Assembly: GCA_951213105.1 (NCBI GenBank)
Contig: OX578140.1
Location: forward strand, 124,809,965 to 124,873,964
Source of the DNA: Amaurobius ferox
Taxonomy: Eukaryota > Arthropoda > Arachnida > Araneae > Amaurobiidae
Direction of reading: 5' to 3'
Length of the DNA stretch: 64,000 nucleotides
Shown here: piece by piece, positions 1 to 12,630 of the stretch
How positions within the stretch are numbered: position 1 is the first letter of the stretch
Layout of the letters: each line of letters starts with the position of its first letter
Made by a program: the position numbers and the translations under genes
The notes under the pieces: model-generated
Told to the model about the DNA's origin: nothing
The model's input: only the letters and a program-made list of their open reading frames with translations
The model's database searches: none

Positions 1-1295
1 ATTCATGCTATATTTATATATGAATTTGTTTATTGTGTAATGAATCGCAAAAAGTACTTTTTGAAATTTTTTTATATACACTATATTTAATTCTGATATA
101 TATTTTTGATATACACTATATTTATGTATCAATCAATTCGTTGAATGGAAAATCCCCCAAGAAAAAATTTTAGTGTTTCTAACATTTTTAAAAGATGTCA
201 ATGTAAGCTTGCATTCCTAACGTCAATTTGCCCGAAAATATTTTCAGCAATATATCAATAAAATAATTTATTGAAATAATTTTTCCTGCACAATGTGTGG
301 TTGGATGATTCAAAACAATTATTTCAATGAAAAATTTAAATGTTTTCTAAGATATTTTTTGTTCTAAATTTTTAAAAGGAAAATTCTTCACCAGTCTTCT
401 CCTCAAGGTCTAATTACATATATAAATCTAACGTATCTAATCTAATATTACGTAACTAATTACGTAAAATATAAAGCTTAAGTTCTTGAAATAATTTTAA
501 AATGTTTATTTCCTTTTTCTTTATTCATCTTTCTAAAGTACATGTTTCAATTTTAATAAAGTTTCATGTTAAAAAAATATGAATATTAAGATTTTGTAAA
601 GTTATTGATATGTTGCTGTTCACATCTTTTACACAACTGAATTTTTAAAAAAAACTTTAAAAAATGTTCTGAGTCATCAAACTACATCATCCATGCAAAG
701 CATAAACAATTCTATAGTTATAAGTTTTTTATAAGATAAAGTTGAAGATCTCATATGAGAAAAAAAGATTACTTAAAGCACACAATAAATGTAAACTTCA
801 TAAATACAGCATACATACAAAAATCTGATCTGCTATTTTCAAATGAAAATAATAGCCTTCTTCAGGATCAACAAGAAGCATGACCTCACCCCTATCAAGT
901 AAAGTCAGCAACTGAAACGCTTTAGTTGAGTGAGGTCACGCTTTTCACGATATTTAAAAATATAGAACAATCAACCATTCATGTTGATGCTTATCGAGGA
1001 GATTTAATGACGTTTAACACAATACAAATTAATAAACTTTTCTGAAACGTTCAGAGTAGAAAATTGGTATAACGTTACTTTAATTAAAATAGTCATCTTA
1101 GTTTTATCTAGCGAAAAATAATTATTATTGATTATAAAGTTCAAATAAAAGAATTGCAAATAAAAAAATTCCAATGTTCCATAATTAAACACTGTAGACA
1201 TATTTGTTTATATGTAATAATTATTTCAATTGAGCCATGTCAAAATATATTATCTTTGGCTCAATATCATATAGAGATGTCAAAAGTAAAAAAAA
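1..1295. other. AT-rich intergenic or intronic DNA, no gene seen
   Basis: No open frame with recognisable protein similarity. A short inverted pair, TGACCTCAC near 884 and GTGAGGTCA near 931, is the only structure I noticed. Given the receptor exon downstream this may be intron, but nothing here proves it. Confidence 0.4.
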
Positions 1296-2154
1296 TATGA
1301 TGTGGGCAACACATAGCTTTCCTTATATAATGCAATGAATTTCCTACTTTTAGAGTAAAAAAATAGGTTTTTCTTATAGTAGATATTTATATTCTTTCCA
1401 AGATATTGAATTTTCGACAATTAGTCGTCAATTTCATTGATTTAGCGCCATTTTTATCCATTTGGCGAGATTTTCGTTAATTTGACAACATTTCAAAAAG
1501 TCGCAAAATTGGCGACAATCCGCCAAATTCATCGCCAAAATCTCGCCAAGCGTTATGGACAATATGGATATTCAAATACAAAAGTATTACTCAAAGTATC
1601 ATTTCGTATGAATGGAACGAGCTAGAACCACGAGAATGATGTCATCGAATGTATCTCATGATATTATATATGAAAAGTGAACATATTTCTCAACAGTTAA
1701 TATTTTGTTTTAATTTATGGGATTTTTTGATGTGCAGTATCTCAAGAACGGGTCATGCTAGCGTTCTAAAGATTATGTCAATCGTTTCTAAAGAAAAATT
1801 ACATAAGAAATGTCTATTTGCGCAATTTTATTAAAGGTTTTGATTTTTTGACGATTTTTTTAAAATTTCACTCGAAAATTTAAGGGGGTTCTGGACATTC
1901 GATTACGTTTAAAACAATAGGCTTCCAGTACTCACAGATTGTGATTTTTGTACCAAATTTTATTCGAATCGCTCTATTCGTTCGTGATATATCATTTCCA
2001 TAGACTCACTGACACACACACAGACATCACCTCAAAAACGTTCGATTCGTGATCAGGGATGCTTGAAACGTGCTCTCTCGTCGAAAACTCGAATTCGAAT
2101 TTTCGACCCCGTCACAATAATTTCCTTATACATTATGTATATAAGGAAAGTAAA
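1296..2154 (+). repeat. Hairpin-ended 0.9-kb interspersed repeat, copy 1
   Basis: This copy opens with a form of GATGTGGGCAACACAT followed by CTTTCCTTATATAATG. It closes with a long hairpin in which CCTTATACAT and ATGTATATAAGG pair just before GAAAGTAA. It carries the family's internal TCGCCA/TGGCGA cluster near 1440-1550 and a CA-rich tract near 2010. Short open frames inside it are not conserved between copies, so I treat it as non-coding. It lies about 350 bp upstream of the receptor exon, probably within its last intron. The family class is unresolved: it is a non-autonomous DNA element of some kind, with no clear target duplication. Confidence 0.75.
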
Positions 2155-2507
2155 AAATTAGTAGTGTTTAAAGTATATCCATATTAATATTTTACCTTTT
2201 TCGAAAGTTTCCTACGATCATATACATAGTCTTTACCAGATGGTCCGAAAATTCAATGCATTAGTCTGAAATAACTGATTTAGAAAAATTACCAAAATTT
2301 GATCAGATTTCGAAAGTTTCTTACTTGTTAAAAGAATACTCTCCTCTTAAACTGGTTTTGAATTGCGTAATCTTAAGCTCACTTTAGAGATCACTGTCTG
2401 CAGGCCAAGATACTCGAGTATATATATATGCTCTGTCTTCATAATACTTAAGATACTCATATAAAGTTGCATGCTAAATCACTCAAACTTGTTTTAATTT
2501 CTTTCAG

Positions 2508-2996
2508 ATGATAAGAATGATGCTAACCGTAGTGTCTGTCTTCACTCTGTGTTGGCTTCCGCTGAACACACTCATAGTAGCCGGAGATGAGCATGACGTC
2601 ATCTGGCAGTTTAGCCACATCCACTATATCTGGTTCATCTGCCACTGGTTGGCCATGAGCAGCGCATCCTACAATCCTATCATCTATTGCTGGATGAACT
2701 CTAAATATCGTGAAGGTTTCGTTTATGTGTTCCATCGGCTTTACTGTTCTACTGCAAAAGATTCATCACTACAAAGAAATGGATTTAACAGAGGTACCAA
2801 CAACACAGTGTACACCAGCATTCGGTCCTCGGGTACCCACCGGGGATCTCAGAGTTCAAGTCACAGAGGTTCTTTAGTCAAAGGGCACAAGTACCATCAC
2901 AGGACAGACAGTGGAACTGTTGTGATTCATATTGAGGATAGTATACTTCCGGCACACAATAATCTTCAATTGAAGAACTCTGTTTCGAAAGTTTGA
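2508..2996 (+). CDS. Neuropeptide GPCR, terminal exon (RYamide/luqin- or NPY-receptor-like)
   Basis: This is the 3' coding exon of a class A G-protein-coupled receptor, a plasma-membrane receptor for a peptide ligand. It starts right after a polypyrimidine tract and acceptor ending TTTCAG at 2507, so the first methionine is internal and earlier exons lie outside the window or upstream. Residues 4-25 form transmembrane helix 6 with the CWLP motif. Residues about 40-65 form helix 7 with NPIIY, followed by a helix-8-like stretch. The helix 7 neighbourhood (HWLAMS before NPIIYCWMN) is what I associate with arthropod RYamide/luqin and tachykinin/NPY-type receptors. The remaining roughly 90 residues are a Ser/Thr/His-rich cytoplasmic tail typical for arrestin and kinase sites. 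The family is secure; the ligand is an inference. Confidence 0.85.
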   Translation: MIRMMLTVVSVFTLCWLPLNTLIVAGDEHDVIWQFSHIHYIWFICHWLAMSSASYNPIIYCWMNSKYREGFVYVFHRLYCSTAKDSSLQRNGFNRGTNNTVYTSIRSSGTHRGSQSSSHRGSLVKGHKYHHRTDSGTVVIHIEDSILPAHNNLQLKNSVSKV

Positions 2997-4014
2997 TACC
3001 TGCGGAAGTTGGAATATTTATAACGCACACATGCATTTATTCAGAGAAATTATTTTGATCCAGATACAAATGGCAATTTTATAGATTCCCATAAGAATGA
3101 AAAAGCATTTTCTTTATTCACATATTTATCACTGTTAATAAAATGCAGTTTTGCTGCAAGAAAAGTCAATTAGTAATAATTTTTTAAACTGCCACACTCT
3201 TTAAAAATGTTAATTATAATATATAAAATTTAAAATTTTTGTCCCTCTACTAGCTTTTTGATTAATAATTTAAATTTCTTTTCAAATTTAGCAGAGTTTT
3301 TTTCTGAATTCTGCAGATAGCGCACTGTATTTTTAGAGTAGTTAAAGATAGTTATGGCAAAAGAATTTAAACAAACACCAAGAAAAAAACTTAACGGAAA
3401 TACTTTTTTTACATCTGAAATTTATAAAAAAAACCATCAAGTTGCTATATAATAAAATATTTCAATTTTACTTTTTAAAATTTGTATATAGATAAAAAAG
3501 AGTGTAATTCATTGAATGGACTTTTGTTTTAAGTCTTTTAATATGAATACATCTTAGCCTTTATGATTCATGCATAGATTATTTTATTGCATTAGCTACA
3601 TTTTGTTGGCTGATATTCTATAAAGTGCAATAAAGCAATTTATTAAGTTTAACTCCATGGATTTACCTTTCCTACTTAATTCGAATAATCTAATTTTAAA
3701 ATTTTCACTAGAGTTCTTAATAATTGAAAAGTATTTTATTAGATTTTTTGATTGACTTTATTTTGTAAATTTAGTTTAAAAATAGTTTATAAAATTGATT
3801 TAATAAGAGTTTATAAAATCCATTTAAGAATATGACACAAAGTACGTTTATGTTCTTTTTCTAAAGATAGGGAATACTGCATATATGAAGTAGACATAAA
3901 TTTATTATAAATAATGTAATACATAAATTATTTTGAATGATGTAAATAAATGTCTACAGGTTTGCTATTTTAGGAATCTGCAGAGTCCACTTCCACAATG
4001 AGAGCTTGCAATTC
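2997..4014 (+). other. 3' UTR and AT-rich downstream DNA
   Basis: The receptor 3' UTR must begin at 2997. Beyond the first polyadenylation signal I see only AT-rich sequence with no frame or repeat that I recognise. Confidence 0.4.
3137..3142 (+). terminator. Candidate polyadenylation signal of the GPCR gene
   Basis: AATAAA lies about 140 bp after the receptor stop codon. Another AATAAA sits near 3631. In such AT-rich DNA either could be chance, so transcript ends are needed to decide. Confidence 0.35.
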
Positions 4015-4096
4015 GGCCCCAGTAGCTCAACGATAGAGTGTCAGTACGAATGGATGGCCAGTGCGGATATCCGTGATTCGTTTCCCGTTTGGGGCT
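4015..4096 (+). pseudogene. tRNA-like sequence (tRNA pseudogene or SINE head)
   Basis: GGCCCCA at the 5' end can pair over seven positions with TGGGGCT at the 3' end, allowing one G-T pair, like an acceptor stem. GTAGCTCAACGATAGAG resembles an A box and D arm, and GATTCG sits where a B box would be. The anticodon and T arms do not fold cleanly. A decayed tRNA or the head of a tRNA-derived SINE is more likely than a working tRNA. Confidence 0.35.
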
Positions 4097-4298
4097 GCAA
4101 TGTTCTTTACAAATCTAATCTAATATTTCTTGTTAATACTTATATACATTTGGATTCATGGTGATTATAAATACTGCATACCGACTCAGATATTTTTCAT
4201 ACTAGTAATTGGAATCTAACGATACTTGGGAGCACAGCCAAGTGTAATTGCAGATTGCAATTACAAAACGTACAGCTAATGATTATAGGCTATCAAAA

Positions 4299-4359
4299 TC
4301 GAGGATGAAAGGTCGAGGATGAAAGGTCGAAGATGGACCATTAGGTCGAGGATGAAAGA
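4299..4359 (+). repeat. Short tandem repeat, about 14-bp unit
   Basis: TCGAGGATGAAAGG and close variants occur about four times in a row, with one interrupted unit. Confidence 0.7.
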
Positions 4360-7300
4360 GCAGGCTAGGCCGAACCTATAATTCTCAGTATGCAGAATGC
4401 GAGTCCCGAATTGTATAAAATTAGCTGAGTTTTCCAAAGATTAAATACTTAAGATTAAATGATTGATTTTCATATTAGGAAAAAAAAAATAGGTGCATTG
4501 AAAGCATGAAACCACGAATAGTTCTATCATCAAGCCTCATTAGATGTAATCTACTTGACGTAAATGTACCTCTTACTAGGTATACTGTTAGGAAAATGCG
4601 AGAGTTTTTCGAGGAAATGTAGCCAATTGAATAAATTATCACCAAAGCAGATTTGTCATTGCGATTAATGAAAATTAGTGAAATCTGAATAGGTTATTGA
4701 CGACAACGACTGAAAGGATTACACACTTTATGTTGTCCTTGGTCTCTGAAACTACAAAGTCCGCCATATTTGTAAATTTCGTAATTTTTTTTTTATTTTA
4801 TGAGACTTTTCTTCCCTAAATCCACGGAAATACTATTGTGGTACTTCATTAAATGATTTAATAGAATTATACAATGCACCGATCACATTTCGCGTTGAAT
4901 GTTGAACATTTATTTTTAAATAACGTTTACAGAGATACTTGGTTTTGCCAACTTCTGACAATAATTTGCTTGGTTGTGAGTTTAATTATATCGTCATGCA
5001 AAAGCTTCTGAATCTTTAAGGCTATTTCTACCTAATTTGATAACGATTTGGCCACTTGCTAACGCAGCAAACTACTTTTAATATGAATATTTTAATATTT
5101 CAATGACCGATTTTTTTTAACGGTAAACGTTTTATTTTTACTAAGAACTTCAGTTAGGAAATGTCCTTTAAAATGAATTGACGCGCGAAACTTTTTTTTC
5201 TAAAATCCTTCTTAAATACATAAAAAATAATTATTTTCTTATAGTCTCAATTTTAAACCCTTTTGTATCTGGATCTGAATGTCACAATTTGAGCATTGAA
5301 GCTAACCTACGCCCTCTATTGTATATCTTTTTCACACAATTCACATGGAAGTGTATATTTTGTGACTTAAAGTGAGCACCTTCCACTTTTACTCTGAATC
5401 GCAATAAATGTTGTATTTTGTGATCTGTCTCCTGTTTTACTACTATCACTCACACAGAACACTTAAATATCACAAAAATAGTTTAAATTTACAATTATTT
5501 TGACAAATTTCATATACCACTAAAAATATATTAAAATTTCACTCATTTTGTATATCTGGGTTCCAAGCAAACTAACCATAATCTTTAAGCTACTATGATG
5601 TCAATAAAATTTCAGTGCTTATTTACCATATGGATATTGCACTCACTCGGTTACTGACTTAACTGTCTAAACGTATTCTCATACAATGAAGTTAATCACA
5701 CTATTTGTCTTTGTATTAATTTTGAAATGGTGAAACAATAGTGAATCGAAATCACTTGCTGTTTTTAGAATTTTTCTTGTCGGAAATGACTAAATAGAAG
5801 AAATTGGTATAATATCAACTAATTCTTACAGAAAGTACAGGATTCAAAGAGTAATTAATTTAGTAATGTACACTAATTGGTTAAACTGCGGCCGAATATT
5901 ATAATTATTGATTTTTGTTCACATCTCCAAATGTAATGCTTCTGAAAGATCGCCGGGATATCTAACATTGACTGTTACTTTTTCATGGCTAAAAAGGATT
6001 GGAAGATGCTAAATAAATGAATTGTCTAACAGCTTTGATACTGAATATATGAAACAGTGTAGGAAAATTCCTGATAATCCTGCTTGAAATAAGCTGTTTT
6101 ATTCTTTTCAACCCAGTGTTTCGTCAGGAATTTTTAACAGGTGGTTGCAAATGGAATATTTTAGGAAGCAATATGTCTAATGTGAAGGAACAATTATCTA
6201 TTCAAATATTTAAGAGCGTACTTTCTCCAGTTTAGCGACGAGGAGGAGGGGGGAAGGGTCTAAAATCCTTTAAAATGGGCTGTAGCCACAAAATCTCATT
6301 TTAAAAATAGTCAATTGCTAAATAAAAATATATAATGATCTAATTGATGCCACATAAGTGGAAACTAGGTCAAAATGGGGAGCTTAACATGAAATATTTC
6401 TAAAAAAAATATATTTTGTGTTCACCAATAGAACATTCAGAGTAGAACAGCACTATAAAATACACTGCCTTGCAAATGATTTAAAACCGCAGATGATGAT
6501 CACATGCTTTTTATAGAATGTTCCAGAGAGAGAGAGTAAAGTATATAAGCCCGCCATCATTTAGTTAAGTAGTTGAAATGATACGAGTAAAAGTATTTAC
6601 TGAAATCAATACAGAACCAAATTCGAAATATATCTACTGATTATATATACCCTTTAAGCTTTATTATAAAACAATATTGGTAAAAAATGTAAACTTGTTT
6701 TAGATCTGCGATATATGTGGATCACCATCTGTGCTATGCATCAATATGCGCTTATCGGTACGTCAACCACAGGCTCGGGGGTTACGCCCTTTGGAGAGAC
6801 AGAAAGCATAGCATCTAAATGTTTCATTATCGGTAACTTCGTTATTTATGGTATGACTCGGACAAAATAAACTTCATTCAATTAATATACCAAAAGTGTA
6901 TATTTAAAACGGAAAGAAAATGTGAAGAATTAGACAAGTAAAAAATATATCTTGTACCATCGCCATACACAACCTTTTCCCATTCGAAATATTTAAAAAG
7001 AGGGATGGTTCAAACCCATTTATAACGAGTTACCCCCTATTTTAAATTTATGACAGACCGTTTTCCCAGGGTAACATTAAATATGTAGTTTATATATAGT
7101 TTTCCTGCAATTATGTAGTCAATCTGCACCCCCATATCATGCAATACGATCAGAAGAACATATCACATTGATAGAGTTAAGACGGTGTCGGACAGACAGA
7201 AACAGCTCGTTAAGGTTAGTCAGAATTTTTAGTTTTACCTACTGTACCTTATTAATGACAGTGTGACAATATGTCATATGCAAAAAATCTATTGAACTCT

Positions 7301-8345
7301 TGCATGCATGGAATGCCAACTTCAAATAAAGAAAGAATTCTTCCAGGCTCGCTTATATGCATTTGAATTTTCTCGCTTACGTACTACATACTCCTTAATA
7401 AGTTGTAATGCTGCCTCGTAGTTCAATGAGTAGCCAGTATTATTTTCTGCTCGTAACTGATGTATTTATGTTTCTAGGATCCTGAGATGGGTATTCCTCA
7501 TTACTATACATTAAGCCGATACTATTGATGTTAAAGCGTGCAATAGCCAGTGGATCTGTGAGAGTAATACTTGGCTCCTTAAAATAAAACTCACTTTTGA
7601 AATTTGTTAGGAGTTGTGTGCCTTATAATTATCTTCATTTGCAGCTGTTCAAAATATATATACCACGCAACAGTCCATTTGACGTTTTTAGTATGGTTTA
7701 TCCACTTTACATTTTATGTTTGGCTGAAAACACAGGATCGATTGGAAGAATGCATACTCTGTTTTAGTGGTCTAAAAAGTTGTGTCCTTCCGATCTCTCG
7801 GTCTAACTTCCAAAATTGGTGACAACGACCACTAAACAGAATGGTGCCGTGTTTATTTTACTAATTTCACATCGTGAAAAATATATAGTTACAATAAAAA
7901 TATATAATGTTTGTATGGAAAAAATCCTTAGAAAATTAGACAACACTACACTTTTAAAATACCAATCAGATGGAATCTAGCCCAGTTCTCCTGTTCAGCG
8001 CACACATTACTCCTTCATAATTCCACTCCTTTACGACAGCATCATTCCTGCACTTGCATCTGTAGCGAAAACTCATAAGGTAATATTCACTCCATTGAGC
8101 TGGAGACGTTTTTGCAATGATCGCACTACAATACTCGTACTACAATGCTTGCTTAGCACGCTTTGGCCTCTAGTCCAAACATCGGTACTGCGAAATTGGA
8201 TTTTCGCCTACTTGTTGTAAGTGATGACCCGTACTAACAAACAAATTGTAACCTTCAACTTCCAGCAATCCATAGTACTTCACAACGGTTAATCATCCCT
8301 TTGACACCCAATAGGTGTCACTACCATCATACTACGACGATATAT
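4360..8345. other. Intergenic DNA without recognised genes
   Basis: About 4 kb, AT-rich, with only chance short frames. No transposase motif, RNA gene or long repeat stood out on either strand by eye. Confidence 0.4.
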
Positions 8346-8430
8346 TAACTCGAACGCACTTCTTGTGTATCAACTTGAACGTACTTCTTGTGTATCAACT
8401 TGAACGTACTTCTTGTGTATCAACTTGAAA
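8346..8430. repeat. 25-bp tandem repeat, about 3.5 copies
   Basis: The unit TCAACTTGAACGTACTTCTT plus GTGTA repeats with a 25-bp period. The first unit has diverged (TTAACTCGAACGCAC...). It is a small minisatellite. Confidence 0.85.
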
Positions 8431-9139
8431 GTACCATATGCGAATCGTCCCAAGCTGAGAGATGTCATTTTCCGAAGCGATTTGAGAAAGTGAGAGGAGA
8501 AACTTTGTTTTAAACACTCATAAGGCATCATTAAATGTTTTTACCTAGAGATGTCCTTAATTTAACGCTATAATGCTCAATTACTATGATTTGTTCTGAG
8601 ATCAAACCTCGCCATTGCAAACTTCGAAATGTAAGTACTTTATCATTACACATCCTCTTTCTTCGAAACAATAGAAAAGTTCCCTTAAAAATTATAATGA
8701 TCTGACTCAGAAATTAAACTCTGATCCCCCTAATTAACGCGATTAAATAAGCTTACTTTATGACCCCTGTCATGTCAGATAATACCATCAAATCCTTTGA
8801 AGCTGCCAGAAGCATGCAAACAATCACATTTTAGAATTCATAAGTTGCAGTCTTTCCTAATTTGGTGTAAATACTCTTACCCAATTTTGACGAGATTATT
8901 TAATTGTTTGTTCAGCAGATAGAAAACTTAGCGCCATATGTCAGAATGATTTTATTCAGGATTTGTGTGGTATTTAGTATCCAAGTTAAACAAATAATTT
9001 CAGTAGCGCGAAATTAAACGCAGTACTTAAGATTATTGCTGAATAATATCTTGGAAGGAGGAAATATTGATTTCTCATGTTGTACCACTGAAAACTACAT
9101 CTAAGTAATCCCGGTTTTGAATCAACATCTCAGTAATTA

Positions 9140-9560
9140 TAAAATACTAGAAAATGTAACGGCCTTGCTTGGGATTTAAGATGAAAATCTTCGATTAAAA
9201 TTACACCGAAACTCACAAATGATTTTGGAAAATGAAAGAGCGTATTAACAATGAGCTTGCTCATTTATAACAAAATGAACACAAAAATCTGCTGCTTAGG
9301 CTCACAAACCGCCTTGACCACTGCGTTTTTCTAAAAGCTCTTAACTGCAATAGCTTTCTTGAAGCAGTTCTCGGCCACGTAGAAAATGTACCCGACGTTG
9401 CTAGAGATTTAAAGCAGGGATTAATTATTTCATGCAAGTTTTCAAAAGGCATAGATGGTGCAGCTGCGGCTCGCCTGCTAAGCGGATGTAGTACGTTCCA
9501 AATACGCATCCAATCACGATTTAGTGCGGTGGGCTGTTGCTAAATACGTTTTGGATCCGA
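9140..9560. repeat. Old dispersed repeat, relative of 36180-36560
   Basis: Blocks such as GAAAATGTA..., GAGATTTAA, TTAACTGCAATAGCTTT and AGAAAATGNACC occur in the same order here and near 36180-36500, with heavy divergence. The frame on the minus strand at 9261-9509 is therefore probably part of a repeat and not a gene. Its class is unknown. Confidence 0.45.
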
Positions 9561-10321
9561 TGCTGGGCACATCGAACGCTGAACGTCATATGATTGCGAC
9601 GTACTTAATACGATATCATGCCCTAAATACACTGTTCGCCTATACGCTGATGTAATATGACTTGAATATCCTTTTTTTCTATGCACTCTAAATAAGTGTG
9701 TGGGACACTCTTATTTTACTAAACTTTTAAAATCAACAATATGTTTTCTAAATGAAAACATACCTACAATCCTGAAAATTCTCTAGGCGTCACCACAAGT
9801 TGTTTTTGACCTATAGCGTGCCAAAAATATCAAATGAATGCCAAACGCTGTCAAAAATTGTTGTAGATTCTGTTCGTCTAGTCCCCACGCTAAGGCTTTT
9901 AGATACACTCAACGCTACCAGTGACCTTTACGTTAAAATTCGCATTTACATTAAAATTTACAGAAAATTTAAAAAATGAAACTGATTTTTTTTCTTCTCT
10001 AGAATGCGAAGATATATTTATCCCACATTATGCACAATATTTATGCTCTTCAATTTCCGGATGTCACAATATACTTGTGACATTTATTAAACTTTTCATA
10101 TTCCAATAAATTTTCAAATTATTTTTCTTTTAAATATAAATAATTTTTCTCTCAGATTCGGTCTAAAGCTCGTTGAAAAAATCGTTCTTTCATCTTTCCT
10201 TTGGTGATCAAATGAAAACTCTTCGATAATACTTTCAATAAATTCGCTCAAAATAATCAATGCTGATCAATTCTGAATGAATTTTAATACATTCTCTCAA
10301 AATGATGCTTTATTTAATAAC
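9561..10321. other. Intergenic DNA, nothing recognised
   Basis: AT-rich, between two repeats. No frame or RNA that I can support. Confidence 0.35.
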
Positions 10322-11226
10322 TAAAAAAATCTGATGTGGGCAACACATGACTTTCCTTATATAATGAAATGAATTTACTATTTTCACAGTAAATTAAATA
10401 GGTTTTTCTTCTAGTAGATACTAATATCCTTTCCAAGATATTGAATTTTCGACAATTAGTCGTCATTTTCATTGATTTATCGTCATTTTTATCCATTTGG
10501 CGAGATTTTCGTTAATTTGGCAATATTTCAAAAAGTCGCCAAGTTGGCGGCATTCCGCCAATTTCGTCGCCAAAATCTCGCCAAGCGTTATGGACGAAGA
10601 AATAAGTTATTCTTACAGCAGATAAATTGGCGTTTAAATGCAAAAGTATTACTCAAAGTATCTTTTTTCATAAATGGAACGAGCTAGATCCACGAGAATG
10701 ATGTCACCCAATTTATCGCATGATATTATATATGAAAAGTGAACATGTTTCTCAATAGTAAATATTTTTTTTCTATTTTATATGACTTTTTGATAATTTT
10801 TTTGAAAAATGTGCAATATCTCGAGAACGGTTCATGTTAGCGTTCTAAAATTTATGTCAATCGTTTTCTAATGAAAAATTACATAAGAAATGTCTATTTA
10901 CGTAACTTTATTATTGGTTTTGATTTTTTGACGATATTTTCAAAATTTCATTCGAAAATTTAGGGAGGTTCTGAACATTCGATTGCGTATAAAAACAATA
11001 GGCTTACAGTGTTTACAGATTGTGATTTTTGTGCCAAATTTGGTTCGAATCGGTCCATTCGTTCGTCAGTTATCGTCTCCACAGACCCACTGACACACAC
11101 ACACACGCAGGCACACACACAGACATCACTTCAAAAATGTTTGATTCGTGATCAGGGATGCTTGAAACGTGCTCTCCCGTCGAAAACTCGAATTCTAATT
11201 TTCGACTCCGTCACAATACTTTCCTT

Positions 11227-11616
11227 GGGCCAACGGCCGTACCGTGCTGATAACACCGGTTCTCGTTAGATCACCGAAGTCAAGCAGCATCGGGCGCGGT
11301 TAGTACTTGGTGGGTGACCACCTCGGAACACCGCGTGCTGTTGGCCATCTCGGGTGCGGTATCCCCGTGGTTTGCGCGCTAGATTTGCACGCTACCACAA
11401 AATACCGCCGTGTTCATGCGGAGTACGATCACGTTAAACATGTGGGTCCGTAAGTCCTTCCGAGAGGTTGGTGGTAGGGGAAGGAGGGTACGGTCCCTGT
11501 GGATGCCTCCCCCACTGGGTTCCGGTCTAAATTGGGTGGCACTTCCCGGCCGTCCATACAGTTACCTTACACCTTTCTGGTAGGTCGGACGGTCTGGGTC
11601 TCAACAACAACAACAA
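11227..11616 (+). mobile_element. SINE with a 5S rRNA head (SINE3-type)
   Basis: The element starts with a complete 5S-like sequence. A remnant with an A-box-like GTGGTTTGCGCGC, but no B box, follows, then a body that is nearly the same as in the tRNA-headed SINE at 31861-32140. It ends in a CAA repeat. The 13-bp target duplication CAATACTTTCCTT flanks it at 11214-11226 and 11617-11629, as expected for insertion primed by a LINE reverse transcriptase. It has no coding capacity. The internal 5S promoter could drive RNA polymerase III transcription. Confidence 0.85.
11229..11345 (+). rRNA. 5S rRNA-like head of the SINE (not a functional array gene)
   Basis: Runs from GCCAACGGCC to TGTTGGC, whose ends pair to form the 5S terminal helix. 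The internal control region is well kept, including AAGCAGCATCGGGCGCGG and GGTTAGTACTTGGTGGGTGA. At about 117 nt it has normal 5S length. Because it is fused to a SINE body and flanked by a target duplication, it is a retroposon head. Confidence 0.8.
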
Positions 11617-11788
11617 CAATACTTTCCTTATACATTATGTATATAAGGAAAGTAATACTAATTTGAATAAAAAGAATATCGTGCCTAGGATTTTAAACTG
11701 AAGTATCACTGTAACACATTTCGTAGAATTGGATCACTTAGATTTTTTCCCTACGTGGACACAAAACAGACAAACAGCCAGGCCAACG

Positions 11789-12169
11789 TTATTACTTTCT
11801 TTATATACATAATGTATAAGAAAAGTATTGTGACGGGGTCGAAAATTCGAATTCGAGTTTTCGACGGGAGAGCACGTTTCAAGCATCTCTGATCACAAAT
11901 CAAACATTTTTGAAGTGGTGTCTGTGTGTGTGTGTGCGAAAGTATGTGTGTGTGTGTCACTGAGTCTATGGAGACGATAACTAACGAACGAATGGATAAA
12001 AATGACGCTAAATCAATGACGACTCATTAATGACTCATCAATATCTTGAAAAGAATATAAATAGCTACTATAAAAATAATCTATTTTTTTTACTGTAAAA
12101 GTAGTAAATTCATTGCATTATATAAGAAAAGTCATGTGCTGCCCACATCAGATTTTTTTCAATCTAGAT
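11789..12169 (-). repeat. Hairpin-ended repeat, copy 3, internally deleted
   Basis: Both termini are present, TTACTTTC plus hairpin on the left and GCCCACATCAGATTTTTT on the right, but only about 380 bp remain. The join near 11990 fuses GAACGAATGGA directly to GGATAAAAATGACGC. ATGGA occurs at both source points in full copies, so this is probably a microhomology-mediated deletion. Confidence 0.8.
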
Positions 12170-12289
12170 AAATTTTTTTAACCAGTGAATAAAGCTAAAT
12201 ATACTGTGATAGATTTATGATATGGACTCTTGGATTGAGCAAAGTATGATATAATCTACTAGATATAAGAAGATAAAATATAAAGACGA

Positions 12290-12630
12290 ACATTTTCAAC
12301 TAAAAGTTGTAGAGAAGTGTCTATTTAGTATGGAAATAGGAGCAGTTTCCATATAACATGTACACCGAAAAAAATCTAGACCAACGAAAAGCAATACTTA
12401 TTGCACTTGTCTACAATTTTTATACAGCATTTATTATTTAATGCAAAAAGGATAATTTTAAATAAATAAAAATTAACTTATTACACGTTTTCTCTTTTTT
12501 CCGTTGCATTTTATTTTCCACGTGTATTCGAGACATCGATTTTCGTGTACATGTTATGTGAACACTGTACAACTTTCCATACTAAATAAAGACCTATTTA
12601 CAATTTTGTCATTTAAAAATTTTGCCTATC
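12290..12630. mobile_element. Imperfect foldback, probable MITE
   Basis: CATATAACATGTACACCGAAA near 12349 is mirrored by TTTTCGTGTACATGTTATGTG near 12541. Further out, TATTTAGTATGGAAA near 12323 is mirrored by TTTCCATACTAAATA near 12574. The arms are about 100 bp and imperfect. Outer ends and target duplication were not resolved. Confidence 0.5.

Larger units (their letters stand above)
10322..11656 (+). repeat. Hairpin-ended repeat, copy 2, split by a SINE
   Basis: Full-length member, from AAATCTGATGTGGGCAACAC to the terminal hairpin ending AAGGAAAGTAA. A SINE sits inside the 3' hairpin region at 11227-11616. Removing it leaves a normal copy of about 0.95 kb, so the SINE is the younger insertion. 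Confidence 0.85.

Noticed and set aside
10472..10687. Recurring 60-70-residue frames in several places, also 47861-48294, 51242-51460, 53773-54153 and 63213-63398
   Set aside because: They are stretches of the hairpin-ended repeat, with different frames open in different copies and no sign of selection.
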